Below are positions 42,001 through 49,106 of a DNA stretch of 64,000 bases, piece after piece. Location: contig NC_091145.1 in NCBI RefSeq assembly GCF_041381155.1, positions 38,579,882-38,643,881 of the forward strand. The letters are read 5' to 3'. Source of the DNA: Argopecten irradians. Its lineage: Eukaryota; Mollusca; Bivalvia; Pectinida; Pectinidae. Under the pieces are notes generated by a model. That model was not told the DNA's origin, made no database searches, and was given only the letters and a program-made list of their open reading frames with translations. The stretch's first letter is position 1; each line of letters starts with the position of its first letter. A program made the position numbers and the translations under genes.

Positions 42001-45000
42001 TATTAGACTGTTTTAGCTGTGTGCTATAGTTTTGGTGGTACTATACTCGAGCTGTGTGCTTACAAAGGAGCTGTATGCTTAGCAACAGTATTGTGAAGTT
42101 AGAAGAGAGCTGTGCATGCTCAAAAACAAGTATTTAGAAGCTGTGTGCATGCTCAAAAACAAGTATTTAGAAGCTGTGTGCTAGAAAGCTATGTGCTATG
42201 AAGAGGGCTGAGTGCTCATGAAGCTATGTGCTAAAGGGGAGAGCTGTTTGCTCATAAACTGTATTTTGAAGCTGTTTGCTCAGAAAGCTGTGTGCTATGA
42301 AGAGGGATGCGTGCTCATAAAGCTGTGTGCAAAAGGGGAGAGCTGTGTGCTCATAAACTGTATTTAGAAGCTGTGTGCTCATAAACTGTATTTAGAAGCT
42401 GTATGCTCAGAAAGCTGTGTGCTATGAAGAGGGCTGCATGCTCACGAAACTGTGTGTAAAAGGGGAGAGCTATGTGCTCATAAACTGTATTTAGAAGCTG
42501 TGTGCTCATAAACTGTATTTAGAAGCGGTGTGCTCATAAACTGTATTTAGAAGCGGTGTGCTCAGAAAGCTGTGTGCTATGAAGAGGGCTACGTGCTCAT
42601 GAAGCTGTGTGCTAAAGGGGAGAGCTGTGTGCTCATAAACTGTATTTAGAAGCTGTGTGCTCAGAACGCTGTGTGCTATGAAGAGGGCTGTGTGCTCATG
42701 AAGCTGTGTGCTAAAGGGGAGAGCTTTGTGCTCATAAATTGTATTTAGAAGCTGTGTGCTCATAAACTGTATTTAGAAGCTGTATGCTTAGAAAGCTGTG
42801 TGCTATGAAGAGGGCTGTGTGCTCATGAAGCTGTGTGCTAAAGGGGAGAGCTGTGTGCTCATAAACTGTATTTAGAAGCGGTGTGCTCAGAACGCTGTGT
42901 GCTATGAAGAGGGCTGTGTGCTCATGAAGCTGTGTGCTAAAGGGGAGAGCTGTGTGCTCATAAACTGTATTTAGAAGCTGTGTGCTCATAAACTGTATTT
43001 AGAAGCTGTGTGCTCAGAAAACTGTGTGCTATGAAGAGGGCTGTGTGCTCATGAAGCTGTGTGCTAAAGAGGAGAGCTGTGTGCTCAAGAAGACTATAAA
43101 TAGACCTTAAATCCTTTACGTTATTTCGACTGAAGTTCAGGATAGCTTGTGACTATTGTCTATTGTTACCTGTGGAACAGTCGATCCAAGGCATAGTGAC
43201 ATTGTGTAATATCAACAAGGAAATGTGCTAGGAGACTGATAGTGCTTACGTGGGAATTGAAACCTTCCTATGAAGTTTATGGCTACATGTGTATATAGTA
43301 TATTTAGGGTATTTACAGGTTGTATTTTGTATTGGGTTATATATTTAGGATTAAATATGAGTGAGATTGTTTGTGCGTATAGGTTGACAGGGCAGTGTGT
43401 GTATTTACAAACATGTATTTTTGTATACATATTGTATATTTGAATAATTGTTAATTTATTTTGTAATGTGTTGTGGAATCTATTCACCTGCTAATGGCCA
43501 ATACCCATGAATCCATTATAAAATATTTCGAGTGAGCACTTTCTAACAAGAAGTATCATGGCGGTCAAGTGAGCCGTGTCAGAGAGGTGAGCCATTGAAT
43601 TGTGAAACATAATTTAGACATGGAGGTTGATAAATAAATAATAAGTTTAGGTTAGAACTGTTTGATATTGTTGAATTTAATTACAACTTCACTTGACATA
43701 TATGAAATATATCATTTTCACAACTGGATGTTTTGAAACACTGCAGTCAACAGAACAGAATCGTAGCTCTGACGACGACCATTTGTCTGAAATCATCTGT
43801 CCGTTGTTCAGAGCTACATCATCGCAGCTACTATAAGGGGAGATCATTCACATGACAATGCTGTGCAAGTTTTTGACTATAAGGGGAGATAACTCAAATG
43901 ACAAAACTGTGCAAGGTTTTGACAATGTGGGAACAAAGGTCACTCATCTCATATGATTTATGATGTTAATTGTTTTAGTGTATATACCATAGTTGCTGTG
44001 GTCTCTTTCATTGTTTCAATCTGTTTGACACCGTCAGGTTGGGCATTATACCGGTACAAACATGCATTCCGCGTGTGTTTCCGGTTGTGTAATTGTTATA
44101 GCGGCTATCGTTTGTATCCTTGGGCACCCAGGGGGAGATACCTCTCCTACCAGGCACTCACAACAGTTGCCACAGATTGCTGATAACAGCACAAGTACCT
44201 ATGTATGTATTTGAATTAGGACACTTAAGGTGTTGGACGTAATTAAGGGAGTGGAGCTGTTGTGACGTTAGCTGGCGGGAAAAGGAAGGGGGTATTGGTC
44301 AATAGCTATAGGCTAGCTCTCAGCAGGAACAAGTGGGGGGTAATATTATCATTAGGTACTCTCTGTAAACTTCTATGCTCTATACTTACTTCATTTTTGT
44401 TTACCTGTATATTATCTGTTACATAGTAGAGTAAATCTCCGCTTAACTTAATACAATGTGTTCGTTGACATGTAGTAATTGCTCCGCCACATCCTTATGA
44501 ACTTGTGATTGAGCTGTCTGTAATCAGCTCAGCGTGTGTGCATGTCTCTACTTTCTTTACTTTTACTATTATAAGACAATGGAATTTCCTCCCTGTAGCA
44601 GCAGTACAATGCACTGCACTTGAGGACTTCAAGGCACATATTTCCAACGTAGCCCTTGAAGTCCCCATGCACTAGTTCTGCAAACACCTTTTATCTTATA
44701 TACTTAAAATTTTTTTTAAAAATCACAAATTTAATCCCTTCACATCCTTGCACCCCTACAGATCACATGACGAAATCGTCATTTTTGACAGAGTCATGCA
44801 AGAAGAAGAAAGGATTCGTCTGCTGATTGGTGCCGGGGTATTGTATCAAAACTATATGATCACAACTTTAAAAATTGACATTTCCTTGACGCTGGTCATG
44901 GGAGTGGGGACGTGCTATTACAACTGTAGCGGTGACCAGGTAGCTCAGCGGTAGAGCATTCGGCTAGTGTTCGTAGGGTCCCGTGTTCGAATCCCAAATT

Positions 45001-46264
45001 GACATTTCCTTGACGCTGGTCATGGGAGTGGGGACGTGCTAGCCTATTACAACTGTAGCGGTGACCAGGTAGCTCAGCGGTAGAGCATTTGGCTAGTGTT
45101 CGGAGGGTCCCGTGTTCGAATCACAGTCTGGCCGCTATATGTTATCCTTTACACAACAGGGGAGATAACTCTCACGATGTTTAAAATATCTAAATTCATA
45201 ATCGTTGAGTAAACAACCTACACTGATATATACAATAGCGTAAATGCCACGTCTAGGACTTGTCAATTGCAATGCACAGCAAACTTGTATACAAGAAACG
45301 CTAGCTGCTGGTTCCCTGTTAATCCCTATTGAGATTCCTCCTCTAGACTCTTTTATATTCGGACGTCTGATAGATGTCTCTCGTCGGAATCCCTACTCGG
45401 GCCTTCTAAACTTTATTCTGGAAAATCAAGTCAGGTTGACCTACCTCTTGTAAGGGTCTATTACAGAAATAATCCAACTGCAGTGGTTCCCATACTAGCA
45501 CACATCGCTAGTGGAGATATTTTTCTCTCCATACGCACATATATTATTTAGTGACACATATTAAAAACAAAGAACCATCCCATATTGTAAACAATGTTAT
45601 GTTCCATTGCTACTTTGAGCAGCCATTTTGAAAGTCCCTCTCTGTCATGTGACCACTATAGTCTGTTTCAATAAAATTCATTACCTGTATAACCTTATTC
45701 CATTCAGTGTAATAGGCATTATCTGGAACGCACTATAGTGGTCATGTGACAGCGAGGGACTTTCAAAATGGCTGCTCAAAGTAGCGATAGAACAAGACAT
45801 CATTTGCAAAATGAGATGGTTCTTTGTTTTCAATACATGTCACTTCATAATATATGTGCGTTTTGAGAGAAAAATATCTCCACTATCGATGTGTGCCAGT
45901 GTGGGAACCACTGCAGTTGGATTATTTCTGTAATAGACCCTTACAAGAGGTAGGTCAACCTGACTTGATTTTCCAGAATAAAGTTTAGAAGGCCCGAGTA
46001 GGGATTCCGACGAGAGACATCTATCAGACGTCCGAATATAAAAGAGTCTAGAGGAGGAATCTCAATAGGGATTAGTTCCCTGTTAGCATCTTGCATGGTG
46101 TATCGCTGTTGCATGCGCGATAAACAAATAATTTTACTAAGAATAGTTAAGTTGCGTTTTACATACGCTATTAATTGAACGTCTTCGGGCTCTGCTTCAA
46201 AGCTTTCGTCGGAGAACCACGACGCTACCAATGATTTTGATGCATCATCTACTTCGAGTTCCAT
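29995..46264 (-). CDS. Lysine-rich protein gene, about ten coding exons (unrecognised family)
   Basis: Joined exons, in transcript order: 46264-46167, 41335-41139, 40341-40122, 39291-39065, 38316-38022, 37219-37029, 36437-36209, 32539-32197, 31057-30971, 30048-29995. They total 1,941 nt, about 646 residues. All internal exons have AG/GT borders and compatible phases (2,1,2,1,2,1,2,0,0). The product is Lys/Glu/Ser-rich, with many basic clusters that could be nuclear or nucleolar localisation signals, and acidic Ser stretches. A helical motif of the type LxxKLxxxxLSxxxRKxxrKKIxxLK occurs in exons 3, 5 and 7. I do not recognise the family; a nucleolar or chromatin role is a guess from composition. 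Exons 2-8 are strongly supported. The link to exon 1 and the last two exons are predictions. A longer gene with missed small exons is possible. Confidence 0.75.
30158..30202 (-). mobile_element. HINE 3'-terminal fragment
   Basis: Read on the minus strand this matches the last ~45 bp of the HINE copies at 49,107, 50,104 and 59,541: ATCATTCTTTGG, GGCGCC, an AGAT..CTCTGGGATCT hairpin and CTTGT. Only the 3' end is present. It abuts the 61-bp array directly. Confidence 0.75.
30204..30992. repeat. 61-bp tandem array spanning the exon 9 splice donor
   Basis: Thirteen TTACCA-anchored units lie 61 bp apart (first near 30,235, last at 30,967). Each contains ACACCAACATTTGTACACC, CCTTCTCTCATCCCC and TTACCATATGATCAGG. 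On the minus strand each unit holds the last bases of exon 9 (CCTGATCATATG) followed by GTAAGG, a donor consensus. The array runs from inside exon 9 down to the HINE fragment. Confidence 0.95.
30971..31057 (-). CDS. Lysine-rich gene, exon 9
   Basis: The acceptor TTTTAAACAG is upstream of 31,057. The exon has 29 codons in phase 0 (KLKDGHIRKRVKKRSKQK... RPDHM), a highly basic composition matching the rest of the protein, and the donor ATG/GTAAGG at 30,970. The frame is exactly the one left by exon 8. The last ~21 nt of this exon are the source-like copy of the 61-bp repeat. Confidence 0.7.
31070..32190. other. Intron 8 of the lysine-rich gene
   Basis: AT-rich, no second gene recognised. Short open frames at 31,097 and 32,038 (plus) have no support. 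Confidence 0.5.
32197..32539 (-). CDS. Lysine-rich gene, exon 8
   Basis: Acceptor ATTTTACAG before 32,539; donor AAG/GTAGTG at 32,196. It begins by completing a Ser codon from exon 7 (phase 2) and ends in phase 0. The first half is KTKK/AESKTKK-type repeats (four imperfect copies of about 12 residues). The second half is acidic (EEGSEDDEDV... DESEEDS). This alternating basic/acidic-Ser pattern is seen in nucleolar phosphoproteins, but no specific homologue is recognised. Confidence 0.88.
32850..35955. repeat. 47-bp minisatellite inside intron 7
   Basis: About 66 units by length. The consensus contains TACTGCCAATTATCAATG, TTTTACAATAATGTGATAC and TTATAATATC. It is very uniform, with recurrent point variants (CTGCTGCC, CGACTGTC, AATATTGTG, GATATTTAT). 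It fills about 85% of the intron between exons 7 and 8 (32,540-36,208). The right end decays at about 35,930-35,955. No open frames of note. Confidence 0.97.
36209..36437 (-). CDS. Lysine-rich gene, exon 7
   Basis: Acceptor TTTTCACAG before 36,437; donor AG/GTAAAG at 36,208. Phase 1 in, phase 2 out. It encodes a basic stretch (SPSKSKKKSKVQKGD) followed by the third copy of the helical motif: VEERLNHFQQRLEEGGLS then KKRIRRAISKLKADR. It pairs with exon 6 as a two-exon module. Confidence 0.9.
36948..37022. repeat. Intronic 32-bp duplication next to the exon 6 donor
   Basis: TTAGGACTGACTAATTGCC plus TAGCACCACCA is present twice, with a further partial copy, starting about eight bases into the intron on the minus strand. 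It does not include the donor itself. Confidence 0.7.
37029..37219 (-). CDS. Lysine-rich gene, exon 6
   Basis: Acceptor TTTATTCCAAG before 37,219; donor CAG/GTAACA at 37,028. Phase 2 in, phase 1 out. Product: EGKPSPKVVSNQNVD..., an acidic serine run (TSSSDDSSDSDV), then SLLDKLKMINSPLLVK. Less lysine-rich than its neighbours, but the frame and phase fit exactly. The plus-strand open frame over this exon is its shadow. Confidence 0.85.
37324..37729. mobile_element. pogo/Tigger-like MITE
   Basis: Terminal inverted repeats CAGTGGAACTTAGTT (left) and AACTGAGTTCCACTG (right) differ by one base, and both are flanked by TA (37,322-37,323 and 37,730-37,731). The CAGTGGAAC start and TA target site are typical of pogo/Tigger members of the Tc1/mariner superfamily. 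At 406 bp with no transposase it is non-autonomous. It sits in the intron between exons 5 and 6. Confidence 0.75.
38022..38316 (-). CDS. Lysine-rich gene, exon 5
   Basis: Acceptor GTTACATAG before 38,316; donor ACT/GTAAGT at 38,021. Phase 1 in, phase 2 out. Product: KKLKEKQKKQLKTD..., an acidic DESDEDD segment, then the second copy of the helical motif, IATLEQKLKVTTSRSTRKN followed by IRKKIIALKAG. It pairs with exon 4 as a module. Confidence 0.9.
38575..38750 (-). mobile_element. tRNA-derived SINE
   Basis: On the minus strand the head carries an A-box-like TGGCCGAGTCATTAAG and a B-box-like GGGAGTTCAAATCCCA with a long variable region, resembling a class II tRNA (Leu/Ser type). Downstream is TTTCTCTGGGTACTCTGG, a central segment shared by several metazoan SINE superfamilies. 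It lies in the intron between exons 4 and 5, in the gene's sense orientation. Confidence 0.7.
38785..38913. repeat. Possible MITE with TTTCTC/GAAATCG ends
   Basis: CCTCGATTTCTCAAAAAA at the left is roughly inverted at the right (TTTCACGAAATCGGGGC). AT-rich interior. Weak, based only on the ends. Confidence 0.35.
39065..39291 (-). CDS. Lysine-rich gene, exon 4
   Basis: Acceptor TTTCCCTAG before 39,291; donor AAG/GTAAAA at 39,064. Phase 2 in, phase 1 out. Nearly pure Lys/Glu/Asn/Asp/Ser: KKAEKDNSETKEKKKNEGK... ending HSEKKKDKK. Likely disordered or helical, highly charged. First exon of the second two-exon module. Confidence 0.88.
39300..40115. other. Intron 3 of the lysine-rich gene
   Basis: AT-rich. 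One minus-strand copy of the dispersed GGGGAGATTACT motif is at 39,681-39,694. No other feature recognised. Confidence 0.5.
40122..40341 (-). CDS. Lysine-rich gene, exon 3
   Basis: Acceptor TTTTTTTTCAG before 40,341; donor GA/GTAAGT at 40,121. Phase 1 in, phase 2 out. Product: ETEGKFTGMKKKSLSTGD..., then the first copy of the helical motif, VESLQQKLQDNTLSNTARKK followed by LKKKLNILLS. Second exon of the first module. Confidence 0.9.
40345..41130. other. Intron 2 of the lysine-rich gene
   Basis: AT-rich sequence with no recognised feature. Confidence 0.5.
41139..41335 (-). CDS. Lysine-rich gene, exon 2
   Basis: Acceptor TATCATGCAG before 41,335; donor AAG/GTATGT at 41,138. Phase 2 in, phase 1 out. 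Product: KKKKKEKSDKTASSAAKEKK, then VKQSISGLESAKNLSSVSS and MEEKLKKKLKKSK. Its opening phase matches exon 1 at 46,264-46,167. Confidence 0.82.
41515..41606. repeat. 31-bp tandem repeat, 3 copies
   Basis: AATTATATACATGTACACAA plus CACAATAC repeated three times with almost no divergence. Confidence 0.9.
41603..41732 (+). CDS. Possible terminal exon or retrocopy fragment
   Basis: Directly after the 31-bp repeat, an open frame reads VQRSSRYALFFEEKSIQ then HLLDESQELLEAEELQ, ending at TAA (41,730-41,732) with AATAAA a few bases later. The composition is protein-like and helical, and a CACAATACAG acceptor-like sequence precedes it. No family is recognised. It is antisense to intron 1 of the lysine-rich gene and could equally be a retroposed fragment. 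Confidence 0.25.
42030..43095. repeat. GCTGTGTGCT-based higher-order tandem array
   Basis: Subunits built on GCTGTGTGCTCATAAACTG, TATTTAGAA, CTATGAAGAGGGCT and CTAAAGGGGAGA alternate in blocks of about 100-150 bp. The left end is more degenerate than the right. Open frames on the minus strand come from the repeat. Confidence 0.92.
43831..43925. repeat. 47-bp duplication carrying GGGGAGATAAC
   Basis: CTATAAGGGGAGAT, CA(A/T)ATGACAA and CTGTGCAAG-TTTTGAC occur twice in succession with several substitutions. Confidence 0.7.
44547..44675 (+). pseudogene. LINE ORF2 C-terminal fragment
   Basis: Reads STFFTFTIIRQWNFLPVAAV, then TALEDFKAHIS, then a stop at 44,673-44,675. The R-x-WN-x-LP ... L-x-x-FK pattern is characteristic of the extreme C-terminus of Jockey/CR1-type LINE reverse transcriptases. 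Only this fragment is present. Confidence 0.5.
44934..44995 (+). pseudogene. Truncated tRNA-like copy 1
   Basis: Same head as copy 2 (D arm, anticodon arm with AGT, B-box GTTCGAATCC), but the 3' side of the T stem and acceptor is replaced by the duplication junction, so it cannot fold fully. Confidence 0.75.
45063..45134 (+). tRNA. tRNA-like sequence, anticodon AGT (Thr); gene or SINE head
   Basis: It folds as a 72-nt cloverleaf. The acceptor GACCAGG/TCTGGCC has six of seven pairs (one G.U, one A-C mismatch). The D stem is GCTC/GAGC. The anticodon stem TTTGG/TCGGA relies on three G.U pairs. The loop CTAGTGT gives anticodon AGT. The T stem CCGTG/CACAG has four of five pairs around TTCGAAT. 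The A box TAGCTCAGCGG and B box GTTCGAATC are good. The mismatches and duplicated context favour a tRNA-derived repeat or pseudogene over a functional tRNA-Thr. Confidence 0.55.
45320..46074. mobile_element. Foldback element with ~350-bp inverted arms and 9-bp target duplication (MULE-like)
   Basis: The left arm (45,320-~45,665) and right arm (~45,730-46,074) are inverted copies with modest divergence, starting TAATCCCTATTGAG and separated by about 65-75 bp. The 9-mer GTTCCCTGT flanks both ends in direct orientation (45,311-45,319 and 46,075-46,083). Long terminal inverted repeats with 9-bp duplications are typical of Mutator-like (MULE) elements. No transposase is present. The same short open frame appears in both arms because of the inversion. 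It lies in intron 1 of the lysine-rich gene, about 90 bp from exon 1. Confidence 0.85.
46167..46264 (-). CDS. Lysine-rich gene, predicted first coding exon
   Basis: ATG at 46,264 in good context (CAACATGG). It reads MELEVDDASKSLVASWFSD then ESFEAEPEDVQLI, followed by donor GC/GTATGT at 46,166 (phase 2), which matches the phase needed by exon 2. It is acidic and distinct from the K-rich body. Without splicing the frame runs on into the foldback element, which argues that the donor is used. The direct link to exon 2 is inferred. Confidence 0.55.
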
Positions 46265-46289
46265 GTTGACATTTGCAGTGAGCACGTTG

Positions 46290-46345
46290 CTGTGACTTCC
46301 GGTCCCGTGTATACATGCGCAGTCAAATCCTTTTCACTTCCGTAT
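46290..46345 (-). promoter_or_regulatory. TATA-less promoter with ETS and NRF1-like sites
   Basis: On the minus strand there are two ETS-type CGGAAGT sites (46,295-46,302 and 46,336-46,343) and an NRF1-like CTGCGCATG (46,314-46,322), within about 80 bp of the predicted ATG. This combination is typical of housekeeping promoters and supports a gene start here. Confidence 0.55.
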
Positions 46346-46349
46346 AATG

Positions 46350-47140
46350 TGCACATGTTCTTTTCTGGGGTTATGCCGATTGAGCATATTATAACTTCTA
46401 AAGACTATTATGTTTGTTTCAATCTAATAATTTTTTCATGAATTACACAAAAAATAGTCTACTGTAGGATAATTATGTTTGATAATATAATGACAACATA
46501 TTTAATTCCATTTTTGAAACATTGACAATACCGCAGAAAGAGAAGCAATTCAAAAGTCAACAAAGCTGACACACGTGGGTACAAGATCCAGAGTTGTCTC
46601 CATTCCCACATACAGGCTTATTGAAGTCGTTTTATAGGTAGGCCTTATTCTTGTCTTTTTTTGGTGCATGCATTACACATAAAATCGCGAAACATGAATA
46701 TGGCGACATGGCAGGATGGAATGAAAGCAAAACTCATTGGTCTATTTATATTTAAATACTACATCATTCATTAATTAGGTCAAAGGTTAATTGAATAAAT
46801 GGTCATGAAATATGTTCAATGTTTTATGTAACAAGTATAAATTGTTCAATCTGATAAATAGATCTCTATACATGGTGTATATATTATGCCAAGTATAATA
46901 GTTATTGCATCAGAGTTGCATGTTTCAAGGCGTGTAGGTATAATGCAGGAAAAATGTCATCATTTGACCTTGACCTGTCACTGTTATTTACCTTGACCCT
47001 ATTGGGGTGCGAATATAAAAGTTACACTGTAATATCGGTGAATGAGTAGTCTGCTGCCAGCTGACTTGTGGTAACCAGCGACCCTAAGGAATACATTGTA
47101 CCTGGTAATTATGACACTCATGGTCTGATATGGTTTGATT
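46350..47140. other. No gene recognised
   Basis: Upstream flank of the lysine-rich gene. No repeat or coding signal beyond AT-rich sequence. Confidence 0.5.
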
Positions 47141-48050
47141 TGATTTTTTTTATTTAAACATATTTTTATTGTTCAACATAACAATAGGGATAAGGCACAA
47201 GTTGTCTCAACTTAGAAACGCCTTCTCCCAGAATTACATATATACAGATCTACAATAATATACACTAGCTATAACCAACTAGATTTTCAAGAGATAGATA
47301 TTTGTTTAGAAGAGGAGAGTCCTGAAAAGCCTGGAAGAAAAACAGAATAACAAACATTACAATATTGAGAAATGTTGTTAAATAAAGTTTCACATTGTCT
47401 TCAATATAATATACATTCTAAAAATTTTCGCATTCACATGATGGGTCATTGATTACATTAACTTGAAACAATTAAAACATATTTTAAACCGCTACAAGCA
47501 TGTCGCAACCTTGTATGTAAACTTTCTGTTTCCTATAATAGAAAATAAAGGTAATGCATCAAGGCTGTGTTGAATTTTAGATTTAAAACAATTGATAGAT
47601 GGTTGCTCTCTGACATTGACTTGGTAAATTATTCCATAACCTATCAGTAGACTGAAAAAAAGATTCATAAGAAATAGATAATCTATAATTTTGTAAGGTG
47701 TAATCTTGATTATTTCTGACATTGTACGCATTACGCTCCCCTACTCTTGGAGGAAGCAGATTACTTAAGTAAGAAGGAGTTAGATTATTATGAAGTTTAT
47801 ACATAAGTGAAAGTTTTGTTTGTTTCCTGTGATAACTCTTGCTGCTTCAAGTTGGACTTGCTCGAGCTTATTTACATCTGTCAGAGAACAACCATCCCAT
47901 AATTCACATGCACATTCTAATACTGGCAACACAAATACTTTGTATATCCGCAATAGTATCTTTCTATTCAACAAATATGATATGGTTTGAGCAACATTCA
48001 GATGTATAATACTCAAAAGATTTCTGATGTTAAAAAAATTGCCCAATATA
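47130..48050 (-). pseudogene. LINE reverse transcriptase C-terminal remnant
   Basis: Across frameshifts the minus strand reads LLRIYKVFVLPVLECACELW, then DVNKLEQVQLEAARVITG, MYKLHNNLTPSYLSNLLPPR and STDRLWNNLPSQCQ with a KSKI tail. This is the hallmark C-terminal region of LINE ORF2 proteins (WxxC/NKLE-Q--AARI-TG, YK-x-HN-x-x-P-YL, R-x-WN-x-LP). The 3' end has a TGATT-rich flank near 47,140. The part upstream of 48,050 is too decayed to follow. Confidence 0.8.
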
Positions 48051-48059
48051 ATTGGTTTT

Positions 48060-49100
48060 TTTTAATCCTTATTTAATATCAGAAACGTTTAATTTGGATC
48101 AGCAAAGCCCATTTATACTACTATTATGATTACAAATAAGTCCATCAACTTATCCTTTGGTGTAAATTTTTTCAAAAAAAAAAGGGTTTTTAGTATACAT
48201 CAGTCATTATTTCCTTTGATTTGAATAAACTTACAAAATTAATGGAGCTGCATGATTGCCGATATAATGTAACAGATGCCAATTTAACAATGTTTTTCAA
48301 ATAACTTTTCCCCTTGGAAGAAGGACAGTTGAATAGACACATGTACTGAGATTTAAAAAAAATGCAGCTGTTTTCCATAAGTGCTGAATACAGCAAAGAA
48401 ATATGTGCAGAAAATATCATAAATGTATCTAGGTATAAGAAATAACTTTGATGACACTGATATAGATGTTATATGTGACCTTATCTATATGTTTACAAAT
48501 GCCATATTTACCTTCATGTTAATTACAAGATTAAGAAAAGCGTCTTTGACTAATTATTATGCTCCCTTCTCTAAAGTGCTAGTAAGATTCTACAGTATAA
48601 TTTGTCTAAACCAGATGCCATCAGGACTAGTATATTTGACATATTTATAAACAGGTTTCTGGATTATTACAAAGGAAAATGACATACAATGAAGTAGGAA
48701 TAGATAGGGATCCCTAGTGGACAAGGGCTGGTTTAGACAGGTTACGCTTTATTTACCTCTCAATCTCCTCTGATTTTAGACTTGATCTAATTGCTCATTA
48801 ATATACAGTTGTATCATGATCAGCATGACCCATTTGGTTTGAACTATTTTCAAAAATGGAAGATCATGGACAAACTGCCAAAAGCGACCAAATGGCACCA
48901 TTTGAAATCTAGATTTTCAATTTTTCCCAGGGGAGACTCCCGGACTCCCTTCAAAACATTTTTCTTGTACCTACGGCGCTTGCCTCAAAAAGGTGCCTAC
49001 ATATCCAGCAACCCGCTTTATAAGTATAAACTATATATAAACTATAAAGTTAGATTTCTTGCCAGCATATTAGTACTGCCATTTGTTTCCTTGTCTTCTT
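48060..49100. other. No gene recognised; possible decayed LINE and interspersed repeat
   Basis: The open frames at 48,190-48,420 (minus) and 48,423-48,650 (plus) may include eroded LINE sequence. The segment 48,900-49,015 (TTTTTCCCAGGGGAGACTCC, then GGCGCTTGCCTC) looks like a dispersed repeat, but I cannot bound it. Confidence 0.3.
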
Positions 49101-49106
49101 GTTTTT

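Larger units (their letters stand above)
44872..45134 (+). repeat. Tandem duplication (124-bp offset) carrying two tRNA-like copies
   Basis: ATTGACATTTCCTTGACGCT, GTCATGGGAGTGGGGACGTG and the tRNA-like head repeat at an offset of 124 bp. The second copy has five extra bases (AGCCT) before the tRNA-like sequence. The duplication junction cuts the first tRNA inside its T arm. Confidence 0.9.

Noticed and set aside
45244..46285. Shared protein string on both strands (45,244-45,453 plus; 45,941-46,285 minus)
   Set aside because: The shared part is the two arms of the foldback element. Only the part upstream of 46,167 on the minus strand is kept, as candidate exon 1.
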